DNA from: DATFJT01 sp965230755
GTDB lineage: Bacteria > Bacteroidota > Bacteroidia > Chitinophagales > Saprospiraceae
DNA length: 64,000 bases
NCBI GenBank assembly: GCA_965230755.1
Contig: CBDDLT010000011.1
Location: 124,001-188,000, forward strand
Reading direction: 5' to 3'
Shown here: positions 46,104 through 55,069 of the stretch, one piece after another
Layout of the letters: every line of letters begins with the position of its first letter
Numbering within the stretch: position 1 is the stretch's first letter
Position numbers and translations under genes: made by a program
Notes under the pieces: model-generated
The model's database searches: none
The model's input: the letters and a program-made list of their open reading frames with translations, nothing else
What the model was told of the DNA's origin: nothing

Positions 46104-47276
46104 ATGAAAAGACTATTTACCCTAATCGCTCTCATCTTTGCTTTTAATTCCTATGCACAAATCAATTTTGAAAAAGGATACTATATTGATAATTCAGGGC
46201 AGAAGTTTGACTGCTTAATTAAAAACATGGATTGGGAAAACAATCCAATTAGTTTTAAGTATAAGACATCCGAAAATGGAGAGGTCCAAGAGAAAGATGT
46301 TAGCGCGGTCAGAGAGTTTGGCATAATTGATTTTTCGAAACATGTACGTCGAAAAGTTGCAATAGACAGGTCCAGCGAAGAGGTTCAAAAATTGAGTTCA
46401 CAGCGCCAACCAATATTTCAAGAAGAGGAACTATTTCTTAAAGTATTGATAGAGGGTGATGCTAGCCTATTATATTATCAGCTCGGAAATCTCAAGCGGT
46501 ATTTTTATAGTCTTGGAGATGCTAAAACGGAGCAATTAGTATTTAAAAGTTATCGCACTGCCAAGGGCAATATTGGTAAAAACAATCAGTATAAACAACA
46601 AGTGTTAAATGCTCTAAAATGCGAGACCCTTCACCAAAACGATTTTGAAAATCTCAAATATGAAAATCGAAGTTTAATTCCTTTGTTCGAAAAGTACAAT
46701 AATTGTAAGGGGGGGAATTCGGTGAATTTCGACAAGAAGGTAAAACGAGATTTGTTCAATTTATCGCTACGTCCTCGACTCAATAGTTCTACCATGACCT
46801 TAAATAATGCATTTTCCGAATTGAGAAATACAGAACTTGATCGGGAATTGAGTTTTGGTTTTGGAGTGGAGATGGAATTCATACTGCCCTTTAATAAAAA
46901 CAAATGGGCCATTATTCTTGAACCTGCCTATCAATATTATAAATCTTCCAATGAAATTGCCGAAGTCGATTACAAATCAATAGAGGTGCCCTTGGGTATA
47001 AGGCATTATTTTTTTCTCAATGAGGACTCCAAAATAATGGTCAATGCTGCAATGGTCTTTGATCTTATGCTGGACAGCGAGCTAAACTTTAGACATGCTC
47101 TGAACTTGGATCTTCGAACAGATAACAATTTAGCTTTCGGTGTAGGATACAAATTCAAAGAGAAGTACAGTTTTGAAGTGAATTACCAAAAGAGTGGCGG
47201 GATTTTGGCGCTTTATGATTCGTGGAATTCTGATTTCAAAACACTATCACTCATCTTTGGATATACAATTTTATAA
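46104..47276 (+). CDS. Outer-membrane beta-barrel protein of unknown function
   Basis: 390 residues. Signal peptide about 1-19 (ends NSYAQ). The N-terminal half (about 20-205) is a soluble domain (GYYIDNSGQKFDCLIKNMDW) of a kind often found in Bacteroidota barrel proteins. The C-terminal half (about 215-390) shows alternating barrel strands (LSFGFGVEMEFILPF, WAIILEPAYQYY, LAFGVGYKFKEKYSFEVNY), ending SLIFGYTIL. It would sit in the outer membrane; function not predictable. Confidence 0.75.
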   Translation: MKRLFTLIALIFAFNSYAQINFEKGYYIDNSGQKFDCLIKNMDWENNPISFKYKTSENGEVQEKDVSAVREFGIIDFSKHVRRKVAIDRSSEEVQKLSSQRQPIFQEEELFLKVLIEGDASLLYYQLGNLKRYFYSLGDAKTEQLVFKSYRTAKGNIGKNNQYKQQVLNALKCETLHQNDFENLKYENRSLIPLFEKYNNCKGGNSVNFDKKVKRDLFNLSLRPRLNSSTMTLNNAFSELRNTELDRELSFGFGVEMEFILPFNKNKWAIILEPAYQYYKSSNEIAEVDYKSIEVPLGIRHYFFLNEDSKIMVNAAMVFDLMLDSELNFRHALNLDLRTDNNLAFGVGYKFKEKYSFEVNYQKSGGILALYDSWNSDFKTLSLIFGYTIL

Positions 47277-47708
47277 TTTGTTGGTGGAAATTTAGGATTG
47301 GTGGGTTTTTAAGAATAGCCTTATGGTTTTTAGCTCGCTAAGCTTTTTTTATGCTGCTCTTTAGTCCATTATAAATACAGTGGTAAGTATAATGATCAAG
47401 ACCATGGTTTGCCAGTGGGACATTTTGATTTCGAAACGCTAAATGCCTTAGAGATTTATTACTGAATTATGGATTCTGTAAGTGTTAGATACTGTTGTAT
47501 TATGAGAGATACATTAAATTTTACTTATTTCATCCAACACGAGCGATCTTTTCAGACTTGTATTATAGTACCTCTCCGTATCAATCATTGATTAGAAGTC
47601 TTTTCAGAGAGTTTAGACCCATTATTAATTATTAGTTATTCCTTTTTCATTAATAATTATTCCTTTTTCATTCATACTGGGGCAAAAACCCCTCCTCAAA
47701 TAGGGTGT
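47277..47708. other. Gene-poor intergenic region before the unknown four-gene operon
   Basis: About 430 bp. It holds a weak hairpin with T-run just after the barrel gene (TTAGCTCGCTAA at 47330-47341, then seven T), two copies of TTATTCCTTTTTCATT spaced 21 bp apart (47636-47651, 47657-47672), and a small GGGG-CAAAAA-CCCC hairpin at 47679-47692. A short coding-like remnant (47370-47465) is noted but not called as a gene. Confidence 0.5.
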
Positions 47709-47756
47709 ATATAACTTAAGTTATATGGATTTTGTGTTTTATTGCATATAATTTTG
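47709..47756 (+). promoter_or_regulatory. Promoter with 18-bp palindromic operator ahead of the unknown operon
   Basis: ATATAACTTAAGTTATAT (47709-47726) is a perfect 18-bp palindrome. Its 16-bp core TATAACTTAAGTTATA (47710-47725) is followed by 23 bp and then TAATTTTG (47749-47756), a full match to TAnnTTTG. There is no TTTG at the normal -33 spacing, so an activator bound at the palindrome is plausible. The same arrangement, same spacing and one different base are found at 31415-31461. Confidence 0.6.
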
Positions 47757-47875
47757 AATCGTAAACTATATGGCGAATATCCATTCGATTTTAGGTCATT
47801 AGGTGGCATATTAAATAATCGAGGATTGGATTTCGTGATATAAAACAATTCTTTAAACCTCTAAACTTATTGGCG

Positions 47876-48289
47876 ATGTCAGTTCCAAATGAAGATAATC
47901 AAACCGTAGTTCCAACTCCTGATAAATGGAGAACCAATGTTCCCTGGATTTTTGCTGGTATTATTATTCTCGGTTATTGCTGGTTCATAATTTATTTGGT
48001 GGGTGAAACAGGAGAGGATGAGAATAAATGGACCAAATTGACCTATTTGTTCGGAAGTGTAGAAGCTATCGTCTTCACGGCGGTTGGATTTATTTTTGGA
48101 CGTGAAGTCAATAAGTCAAGGGCAGTTACGGCGGAGAAGAATGAAAAGAAAGCTAAGAAAGAGAAGAAAGAGTTAGCAAAAGAAGTGTTGGATAGAATTC
48201 CTAAAGCACCGGGAACTCCTAGAGATTTAGAAGGAAGAGCGAGTGATGATAATCTCAGATCCATGGCAGAACGCGCCTTGATAGACTAA
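47876..48289 (+). CDS. Unknown inner-membrane protein with charged C-terminal helix
   Basis: About 137 residues from the ATG at 47876 (a TTG two codons earlier opens the frame). Two membrane helices (about 24-44, VPWIFAGIIILGYCWFIIYL; and about 56-76, YLFGSVEAIVFTAVGFIFG). They are followed by a highly charged Lys/Glu helix (KNEKKAKKEKKELAKEVLD), likely coiled coil, in the cytoplasm. First gene of a four-gene cluster with spacings of 10, 4 and 6 bp. No family recognised. Confidence 0.7.
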   Translation: MSVPNEDNQTVVPTPDKWRTNVPWIFAGIIILGYCWFIIYLVGETGEDENKWTKLTYLFGSVEAIVFTAVGFIFGREVNKSRAVTAEKNEKKAKKEKKELAKEVLDRIPKAPGTPRDLEGRASDDNLRSMAERALID

Positions 48290-48299
48290 ATCATATACC

Positions 48300-48497
48300 A
48301 TGAGAGCAAAACAAAAAGAAGATATACTTGAAAGACTTAAAGCTATGACGCCAAAATCACCTTCGATTGCAAGAAAAAGAGCTAGGATGACCATTATGGA
48401 GGAACTTCTTCTGTTGGTTCCCGAAAGACCGAAGAGTGATTCTACCCCTGAAGAACTTATAGAGAAACTAGATATTCCATCATCCCCACAAATTTAG
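48300..48497 (+). CDS. Small basic protein of unknown function
   Basis: 65 residues, no signal peptide or membrane helix. The N-terminal half is basic and helical (MRAKQKEDILERLKAM, SIARKRARMTIMEELLLLV) and the C-terminal half is acidic and Pro-rich (PERPKSDSTPEELIEKLDIP). Its support is position: it fits exactly between two genes, 10 bp after the first and 4 bp before the next. It may interact with the charged tail of the preceding membrane protein (inference). Confidence 0.55.
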   Translation: MRAKQKEDILERLKAMTPKSPSIARKRARMTIMEELLLLVPERPKSDSTPEELIEKLDIPSSPQI

Positions 48498-48501
48498 AAC
48501 A

Positions 48502-48864
48502 ATGACACAAGAAGACCCCGTATTAATTAACGAAGACTCAAAAGTAAATTGGAGTATTGTATTAAGGTCTCCACATGCTGTAGCATATAGATTATGGACG
48601 AAGCAGCTTGATGAAGATTGGGTGGTCATCGCAGAAGGTCGGATGGCCGATGATAAGGTTGATGCCGGTGAATTTGAAGCCGTCAGAGGAACGGAGTTCG
48701 GCTATTGGCTGGGAATAGGTAGCGATAAGCCTCAAAGCCAATATAATATTTCCATTATCCTCAGTCAGGAAAGCAGGGTTCTTGAAGACGGAGTTATGGA
48801 AGAAAAGGATAGGGTAGATGATTCTGGTATTGCTACGGTATTGGAAACAGTAACTTTTAAATAA
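48502..48864 (+). CDS. Small soluble protein of unknown function
   Basis: 120 residues, no signal peptide. Beta-rich pattern with aromatic strands (VNWSIVLRSPHAVAYRLWTK, GTEFGYWLGIG, QYNISIILSQ) suggests a compact beta-sandwich. Acidic overall. Third gene of the unknown operon, 6 bp before the outer-membrane protein gene. Family not recognised. Confidence 0.6.
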   Translation: MTQEDPVLINEDSKVNWSIVLRSPHAVAYRLWTKQLDEDWVVIAEGRMADDKVDAGEFEAVRGTEFGYWLGIGSDKPQSQYNISIILSQESRVLEDGVMEEKDRVDDSGIATVLETVTFK

Positions 48865-48870
48865 TACAGG

Positions 48871-49947
48871 ATGAAAAGGCTAAAGCTATTGTTTCTGTTT
48901 CTTACTCTGGTATTGTTAAACTATGCTCAAGTGCCACCGGAGGCCGAAGATGAAAAAGTTGAATTCGCAGAAGAAATCTCCAAGGAGTTTTCGGTTCCAG
49001 CCATCCCTGCTTTGGACTTTATTTCTTCAGATCCAGGAGATATCTCGAGACCGTCCAATGTAAAGAAGTTAGCGGCCGGAATTTACAATGGAATTGATGA
49101 AGATGGAAAGGTCAAACAGGGACTAGCATTAGAAGCCAAGGTGGCGGAGTATATTCCTATGAATATCAGCCCGGAAGAGTATAGGAACAATCAGCTAAAG
49201 TATATTTTTTATAATACACAGGTTTCTTTGGGAACAATGGCGACTTCAGGAGATTCTTCCAGCACTGATTTGGGTTGGGGAGTTAGATTGACAATCTTTG
49301 ACGATTCTGACCCTATGAGAAACAAAGCCTACTTGAATGAATTTGAAGAAGCACTATTTGAATGTGGAAAGCCAATTGATCCTTTTACTCCAGTACATCC
49401 TGATTCAATGATGAAGTGCTTGGAAAACTATGATAGGCCAATCAAAAAAGCTTTTAACAAGGAGAGGTGGAATGCAAAGTGGATGACGCTGGCTTATGCC
49501 GGCGGGACTAGGTTGAAAGGTTCTCAGATTTCGGAAGGCGAGGTTTTGGGGCATCAGGTTTGGCTCACCGGAGGATTTCCCATTAGTTATTGGGGACAAT
49601 GGAGCTATCTCACCAAATGGTCTGAGGAATTCAACAGTGAAACAGCGCAGAATATGCAAGAATTAGAAGTTGGCACTAAATTGCTCGTGGGGAGCAAGTC
49701 TTTTAATATATATTTTGAGGCATCATACAATCCCTTATTGAATAAGGATGACTTCAAGTCGAATGAAATGGTGGCAACTGAAAAGAGTTTTTCTTGGGTT
49801 TCCGGAGTGGAATTTAAAGTGTCGGAGGGCGTCTGGGCCGTGACCGGATTAGGAGAAGAAGCCAATAGAATAAGTGGCAAAGAAGGAATTCAATTACTCT
49901 CCGGTATTAGAATGGGAATTTCGGATAAGTCCAGACTTAAGAATTAA
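48871..49947 (+). CDS. Outer-membrane barrel-like protein of the unknown operon
   Basis: 358 residues. Signal peptide about 1-19 (ends LLNYAQ). The first 60 residues after it are acidic and Pro-rich. The rest shows alternating amphipathic strands and Gly-rich turns typical of porin-like or transporter-like barrels (TDLGWGVRLTIFDD, WMTLAYAGGTRLKG, QVWLTGGFPISYWGQWSYLT, GIQLLSGIRMGIS). It lacks a C-terminal aromatic residue, so barrel assignment is an inference. Last gene of the cluster; the cluster would thus link inner membrane, cytoplasm and outer membrane. Confidence 0.65.
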   Translation: MKRLKLLFLFLTLVLLNYAQVPPEAEDEKVEFAEEISKEFSVPAIPALDFISSDPGDISRPSNVKKLAAGIYNGIDEDGKVKQGLALEAKVAEYIPMNISPEEYRNNQLKYIFYNTQVSLGTMATSGDSSSTDLGWGVRLTIFDDSDPMRNKAYLNEFEEALFECGKPIDPFTPVHPDSMMKCLENYDRPIKKAFNKERWNAKWMTLAYAGGTRLKGSQISEGEVLGHQVWLTGGFPISYWGQWSYLTKWSEEFNSETAQNMQELEVGTKLLVGSKSFNIYFEASYNPLLNKDDFKSNEMVATEKSFSWVSGVEFKVSEGVWAVTGLGEEANRISGKEGIQLLSGIRMGISDKSRLKN

Positions 49948-49965
49948 ACACTCTTTTTAACGATC

Positions 49966-50721
49966 TTAACTTGATTGTATAATGCTCTCAGAAATAATTC
50001 GATAAAGCTCCCGATCTTCTTCGCTCATCAGTTTTTGATGCCTTTTCATTGTGCTTTTGTCCTTTCTCTGTGCAGGCCCCGTTTGCAGCTTAGACGGATC
50101 GCCCTTTATCTCAAGATATTTCAAATGGGTCTTGATCATCGGTAGTAGAATACTTGGGTCCAGGTCCTTTTCTTCTAGGAGATTATATGCCTTGGATATC
50201 ATATGATTGACAAAGTTATTGGCCCAAACAGCTGCGAGGTGAAAGAGTTCTCTCTCTTCCCCATCAAATTCGTAAATGTTTTCTGATATTTTTTGGGCAA
50301 ATTGATATACCCTATCTCGATCTTGTTCTTCTGAATACTGTAAAAACAGAGGACAAGACTGCCAGTCGATTTCAATCTTTTTCTTGATGGTCATCATAGG
50401 CCACAGAACAGCGCGATGATGAATGCCTTGAAGATAGTCGAGCGGGGTAGTGCCACTATTGTGAATGACCAGCGTATCTTCTTTTATAAAAGGGGCGATT
50501 TTTTCAGAGACTTCCCGAATACTGGAATCTTTAACGGCCAAGACTATTACATCGCATTGCAGAGCAATTTCCTTCAGCGTTTCTAGCCAAATGACCTTTT
50601 CCAGCTCTTCCCTTTTCCGAGGATTTCGAATGTAGACAAATACCTGATCTGATTCATTCTTGGAGAGTATTCGAACCCAGTGCCAGGCCAAATTACCATA
50701 CCCGATGATACCAATCTTCAT
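49966..50721 (-). CDS. Rossmann-fold/DUF2520 oxidoreductase-like protein
   Basis: About 251 residues from the ATG at 50721. The N-terminal NAD(P)-binding Rossmann motif is GIIGYGNLAWHW, and VIVLAVKDSSI is the second strand region. The C-terminal half is the helical DUF2520 domain (FHLAAVWANNFVNHMISKAY, QTGPAQRKDKSTMKRH). Resembles ketopantoate reductase or pyrroline-5-carboxylate reductase-like dehydrogenases; substrate unknown. It follows ccmF by 2 bp and is probably co-transcribed. Confidence 0.88.
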   Translation of the reverse strand: MKIGIIGYGNLAWHWVRILSKNESDQVFVYIRNPRKREELEKVIWLETLKEIALQCDVIVLAVKDSSIREVSEKIAPFIKEDTLVIHNSGTTPLDYLQGIHHRAVLWPMMTIKKKIEIDWQSCPLFLQYSEEQDRDRVYQFAQKISENIYEFDGEERELFHLAAVWANNFVNHMISKAYNLLEEKDLDPSILLPMIKTHLKYLEIKGDPSKLQTGPAQRKDKSTMKRHQKLMSEEDRELYRIISESIIQSS

Positions 50722-50723
50722 GA

Positions 50724-53522
50724 TCAAGCAATTTTTCGACGAATATACGTGCTATAAAACAAGCCCAACATCATCATTAAAGTTCCCATCCAGAACAGGT
50801 TGATCCAGGGGAATTCTCTCACTTGCAGTACAATGTAATCCTTCCTTCCCGCTTTTTCTGCAAGCATGAAAGGAAACTTAAAGTCACTCGAATGACGTGA
50901 AACAAGAATCTTTGCTCTACCCAGATTAGGGTCCAAAGACTCAAATTTTAAATTCAATCTGAAATTGGGCATATACTCCTTGAGCTGAATAGGCTTTCTA
51001 TCTCTGATCAAATAGATCAAATCAACAGTATCCTTGATATTATTCTCCGTAACTTCAATTATACTGCTCATGACAATATCCTGTTCCAGCACTTCTATTC
51101 GATCTTCAGGAATATCCTTTGAAAAGTTCAAGAGTCGAATGTCGAGGCCTTCAAAATTGATCTCTTCACCCGGAGAAAGATCCAGGCTTTGATATTGGGT
51201 CTCTTGTTCTACCTGCCACAATTTTTCCCACAGGTCATCACTCCACTTGATTTTAGAAAAGAGTTTATTCATTCTATCCGGATAATTGCTGATGGTATTT
51301 CCTCGTAGAATGATGGTCGGGTCACTATAAGACCATTCCTCTCTGTTGTCAGGTTTAAATTTGAACTTAGCTTCGAATAGTATATCTCCCTTCACTGTTC
51401 CAATGCCACTTCGATTGGGGTCCATATATATTTCATCCAAAATACATGTCCCGCCATTGAATTGAATGCTATCTCCTATGGCCAGTTCGATCGGAGCGTA
51501 CTCAAGGCTGTCTTCCTCCATCCTTTGGGATTGCGGATCGATGGTAGGAGTCTGAGCGATATAACTAAAAATGTCCTTGTCGAAAAAATGCCTGGAGTAG
51601 GGATTCGAAGCTTCTATTTTATCAAAATTCCTACTGTATATAATATGAGGGTTGATTTCGAATGAATCAATGGCCGCCAAACTGGTGTCTAATTCTCTGT
51701 ACTTGATCTTAAAATAGCGGTTGTGATTAGCCAATGAGTCTGATAGATAAGTAACTTCGTAATTCTCCAGGATCATAGGGCTATCCTTAAAAAGAAGTAC
51801 ATTAATCCTCTGCTCCTCGGCGCTAATTCCATCCAACAAACCACCCTGTAAGAAGGCGTTATTGGATATAAATCTTTTCTTATATCCCGAAAATAGAATG
51901 CCCACCAGCATTAATCCAAAACCAAAATGGGATAACACGGAACCGTACTGTTTTTTCCTTTTCTTTAGAAAAAATAGAAGGTATTCCAGATTGCTCAGCA
52001 TGGCGAATACTCCAGCGAAAAGCAGCAATTGATAGGCCCAATGATCGAATTGGCCGAAATACTCAATAATGAAACTCAGTATTAGTGAAAGAACAATTAC
52101 TGGAGTCAGATGAGTTAAAAACCGCCTAGCATGTGACTGAAAATTCTTTTCCTTGAATCTGAGCCATTGACTAACACCGGATAATAATGCTATCAATATG
52201 GCCACCCAAATTTGATATTTATTGTAATGTGCTTCTGGGTCTAAAGGCGCTGTTCTATGCCATGATGTGAAGTCGTAATTGATTGCCCCACCGATAGCAT
52301 CCAAGATTTTATTGTATACTGGAATGGATGTTGTGAAGGTGATCAATACTACGGAAAATATCAAAATCAACACGCCGATGAACATCCAGAATTCTTTCGA
52401 TCCGGCCTTCTCTTCACCTTCGACTTTAGGGAATTCTCTCCTCCTCAAAAAATAGAGAACCAATACAGGAGCCAGGCATAATGTAATCAATAACAATAGC
52501 TGGGTTTCTAGTCCCATTTCGGTAAAGGCATGCACGGAAGTATCTCCTAAAATACCTGACCGAGTAAGGAAGGTGCTATATAGTATGAATACAAAGGAAA
52601 GTGCAGATAACAAGTAACTCATGCCGACATTCCTATTGGTCCGCATACTGATCAGAATAGAATGAATCGCAGCCAATTGCAATAACCATGGGACCAAAGA
52701 ACTGTTTTCTACTGGATCCCAAGCCCAGTATCCTCCAAAAGAAAGTGCTTCATAAGCCCAAGCGGATCCCATCAAAATACCGGTTCCTAAAATGGCTCCA
52801 GCCCAGAGTGTCCATGGCAATACAGGTTTTAGCCAACCAGTATGATCTCTGTGCAATAATCCTGAGATCGCAAATGCAAAAGGTACAATTCCCGAAGCAA
52901 AACCTAGGAACAGGGTAGGGGGGTGGATAACGTTCCAGTAATTCTGTAAAAGTGGATTAAGGCCTTGTCCTTTGATAAGGGAAACATAATCCGCATTGGC
53001 AAAGAGCGGAATATCCATTACATCCCTAAGTAGGGCAAAAGGATTAACGCCAATTTTCATATCCGTCAGGGGAAGGTGAACTCCAAGAAGCATACTGGCT
53101 AATAAAGCTTCGACGCCCAAAATTACCCCTAGAACAACATTTCGAAACTTGCTTTTGTGGAATAATAGGATCAAAAGTAAAACGCAATGCCAAAACATCC
53201 AGAGAAGAAAACTCCCCTCTTGATCCTGCCAAAACCCTGAGAAAATATACTTAAAGGGCAGGCTGTCATTGGCTACTTTGTATGCATAGTGATACTCGTA
53301 GTAACGGTTGAGAACAATATAAAAGAGCATTGCAATAGCCAAAAAGGTAGAGGCTACATGGGTCAAGAGATAAACCTTGCCAATTTTGCCTGCTAGGTCG
53401 GTCTTAAGGCTTCTCAAATAAAAGATAGAGCCAAAAAGAGCTGAAATAAAAGATACGGTAATCAATAAATGACCCCAAAAACCCGGAGCCAAATGCTCCC
53501 CAATGTATTGAATCTCTTCCAT
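50724..53522 (-). CDS. ccmF: Cytochrome c maturation heme lyase CcmF
   Basis: 932 residues with about fifteen membrane helices. The WWD heme-handling signature is present (SFGGYWAWDPVENSSLVPWL), with conserved periplasmic His residues in loops (WNVIHPPTLFLG). The large periplasmic domain near the C-terminus (about 560-900) is followed by a last helix. Known: CcmF, with CcmE as heme donor, attaches heme to apocytochrome CxxCH motifs in the periplasm. It lies 14 bp downstream of ccmE. It would serve the many c-type cytochromes here: the peroxidase at 22.3 kb and ActA at 58.4 kb. Confidence 0.93.
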   Translation of the reverse strand: MEEIQYIGEHLAPGFWGHLLITVSFISALFGSIFYLRSLKTDLAGKIGKVYLLTHVASTFLAIAMLFYIVLNRYYEYHYAYKVANDSLPFKYIFSGFWQDQEGSFLLWMFWHCVLLLILLFHKSKFRNVVLGVILGVEALLASMLLGVHLPLTDMKIGVNPFALLRDVMDIPLFANADYVSLIKGQGLNPLLQNYWNVIHPPTLFLGFASGIVPFAFAISGLLHRDHTGWLKPVLPWTLWAGAILGTGILMGSAWAYEALSFGGYWAWDPVENSSLVPWLLQLAAIHSILISMRTNRNVGMSYLLSALSFVFILYSTFLTRSGILGDTSVHAFTEMGLETQLLLLITLCLAPVLVLYFLRRREFPKVEGEEKAGSKEFWMFIGVLILIFSVVLITFTTSIPVYNKILDAIGGAINYDFTSWHRTAPLDPEAHYNKYQIWVAILIALLSGVSQWLRFKEKNFQSHARRFLTHLTPVIVLSLILSFIIEYFGQFDHWAYQLLLFAGVFAMLSNLEYLLFFLKKRKKQYGSVLSHFGFGLMLVGILFSGYKKRFISNNAFLQGGLLDGISAEEQRINVLLFKDSPMILENYEVTYLSDSLANHNRYFKIKYRELDTSLAAIDSFEINPHIIYSRNFDKIEASNPYSRHFFDKDIFSYIAQTPTIDPQSQRMEEDSLEYAPIELAIGDSIQFNGGTCILDEIYMDPNRSGIGTVKGDILFEAKFKFKPDNREEWSYSDPTIILRGNTISNYPDRMNKLFSKIKWSDDLWEKLWQVEQETQYQSLDLSPGEEINFEGLDIRLLNFSKDIPEDRIEVLEQDIVMSSIIEVTENNIKDTVDLIYLIRDRKPIQLKEYMPNFRLNLKFESLDPNLGRAKILVSRHSSDFKFPFMLAEKAGRKDYIVLQVREFPWINLFWMGTLMMMLGLFYSTYIRRKIA

Positions 53523-53536
53523 AGTAATATTAAGGC

Positions 53537-53932
53537 CTATGAGTCCTCAAGTCCTTTAATTTCTATCTCTTCGTCTTTGTATTTGGATGGGCATTTCAGA
53601 AGTAATTTGCTGGCCATGAATTCATCTCCCTTCATCTTGCCGGTCATAACAATTTGCTCGGACAACTCGAAGTCCTGTGGTTTTTCTGCCAGCAACACGA
53701 CTTTCTTTTCGACGCCATTCATATCCTTCGCGAAAAAAGAAAAGTAATTGGGGTCTTTTTCCGGATCATAAATCATGTCCTTGTCCTTGACCAAATTGCC
53801 CACAACTTTTACTTTTTGCTCTGAATCGGAAGCATCTTTAAATGTTGAGTAAGTGCTGGCATCTTTGGAAGCATTAATGATCAGAAACAATCCTATTACA
53901 ATGGCTATTCCCGCAATAATGTAATTTTTCAT
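53537..53932 (-). CDS. ccmE: Cytochrome c maturation heme chaperone CcmE, CxxxY type
   Basis: 131 residues. One N-terminal membrane anchor (about 3-20) and an OB-fold periplasmic domain (KVVGNLVKDKDMIYDPEKDP, NYFSFFAKDMNGVEKKVVLL, QIVMTGKMKGDEFMASKLLL). The heme-binding region reads LLKCPSKYKDE: the usual HxxxY is replaced by CxxxY, with Cys at about 115. Known: a CxxxY class of CcmE exists in some bacteria and archaea. First gene of ccmE-ccmF-DUF2520. Confidence 0.9.
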   Translation of the reverse strand: MKNYIIAGIAIVIGLFLIINASKDASTYSTFKDASDSEQKVKVVGNLVKDKDMIYDPEKDPNYFSFFAKDMNGVEKKVVLLAEKPQDFELSEQIVMTGKMKGDEFMASKLLLKCPSKYKDEEIEIKGLEDS

Positions 53933-54102
53933 CTCCTAAAGAATTAGATTTATTTTGTACACTCGTCCAATGACTTTTTTGAGCGTATTCTATTCAATGC
54001 AAATTTATGATCTATGTTTAGAATAAATTCGTTTTAATAGCATGAACGAAGGTATAAATTAATAAATTAGAACCATTATAAATTGTCCTCTATTATAATT
54101 TT

Positions 54103-54822
54103 ATGAGCAATCTTGATCAACCGGTCGTAAGTACAACGAACGAATCCATTGTTTTTTTGCGCAATTCGACCATTCGAAGAGGGAAAAGAAAGGTTTTGTC
54201 CAATATAAACTGCAAAGTGGCACGAGGCGAATTCGTCTATTTGGTGGGTAAAACAGGTGTTGGAAAGTCAAGTCTTCTGAAAACCATTTATGGAGAATTG
54301 TCCTTTGAGGGAGAAACAGGTCTTGTTTGCAACCAATCCTTAAATAGTCTAAGTGAAAGAAAAATCCCTGCTTTACGTAGAAAATTGGGTATGATCTTTC
54401 AAGATTTTGTGCTGTTGAAAGACAGAGATGTCCGAGATAATTTAATCTTCTCTCTTAAGGTGGCTAAAAATTATCACAGAAAAACAGCGGACAAGATTGT
54501 CGATGATACACTTTCTATGGTCGAAATGTATGATTATCGGAACAGTAGCATCCATGAACTTTCAGGTGGGCAAAAACAACGGGTGGTCATTGCTCGTGCC
54601 CTAATCAATAATCCGGATTTGATTTTAGCCGATGAACCCACGGGTAATTTAGACCCCGATACCAGCGATGAAATTGTTGAATTACTAATGAAACTAGCCC
54701 ACTCCAAGAATACTGCAGTTTTACTAGCGACCCATGATTATAGAATAATCAATAATTATCCGGCAAGAGTAATTCGATTACACAATGGAATGCTGATCGA
54801 TCAAAACGAAGGAATTATTTGA
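54103..54822 (+). CDS. ftsE: FtsE-like ABC transporter ATP-binding protein
   Basis: 239 residues. Walker A is VGKTGVGKSSL, Q-loop in MIFQDFVLL, signature LSGGQKQRVVIARAL, Walker B LILADEPTGNLD, His switch ATHDYRI. The closest family is FtsE of the MacB/LolD/FtsE group. Known: FtsE with membrane partner FtsX controls peptidoglycan hydrolysis during division. No ftsX is adjacent here (common in Bacteroidota), so the symbol is a best match only. Confidence 0.85.
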   Translation: MSNLDQPVVSTTNESIVFLRNSTIRRGKRKVLSNINCKVARGEFVYLVGKTGVGKSSLLKTIYGELSFEGETGLVCNQSLNSLSERKIPALRRKLGMIFQDFVLLKDRDVRDNLIFSLKVAKNYHRKTADKIVDDTLSMVEMYDYRNSSIHELSGGQKQRVVIARALINNPDLILADEPTGNLDPDTSDEIVELLMKLAHSKNTAVLLATHDYRIINNYPARVIRLHNGMLIDQNEGII

Positions 54823-54826
54823 ATGC

Positions 54827-54853
54827 AAAATGAATAATTAAAAATGAACAATT
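54827..54853. repeat. AT-rich interspersed repeat, copy 1
   Basis: AAAATGAATAATTAAAAATG followed by AACAATT, just downstream of the ftsE-like gene. It is nearly identical to 55553-55580, about 725 bp away. Confidence 0.6.
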
Positions 54854-55069
54854 CAATTCAAAAGATAATGGCTTGTTCAGTACTTTGATAAAATCAGTGT
54901 TGAGAGAAGAAATACATTTCTCTGCTAAAATCCCCTAACCCCTAAAACCCATTCCAACCAAAACCCCATATCCAATGTTTACACAATATGAAATCTCAAT
55001 GAAGAAATACCATTGATTTCATTAATCGCTTTAATTGCTTTATATTCAGCAGTATAAATATTAAGGGAA

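Noticed and set aside
47370..47465. Short plus-strand frame reading HYKYSGKYNDQDHGLP and FETLNALEIYY before a stop
   Set aside because: It looks protein-like but has no start codon and no partner frame; about 30 codons is within chance. Possible relic, not called.
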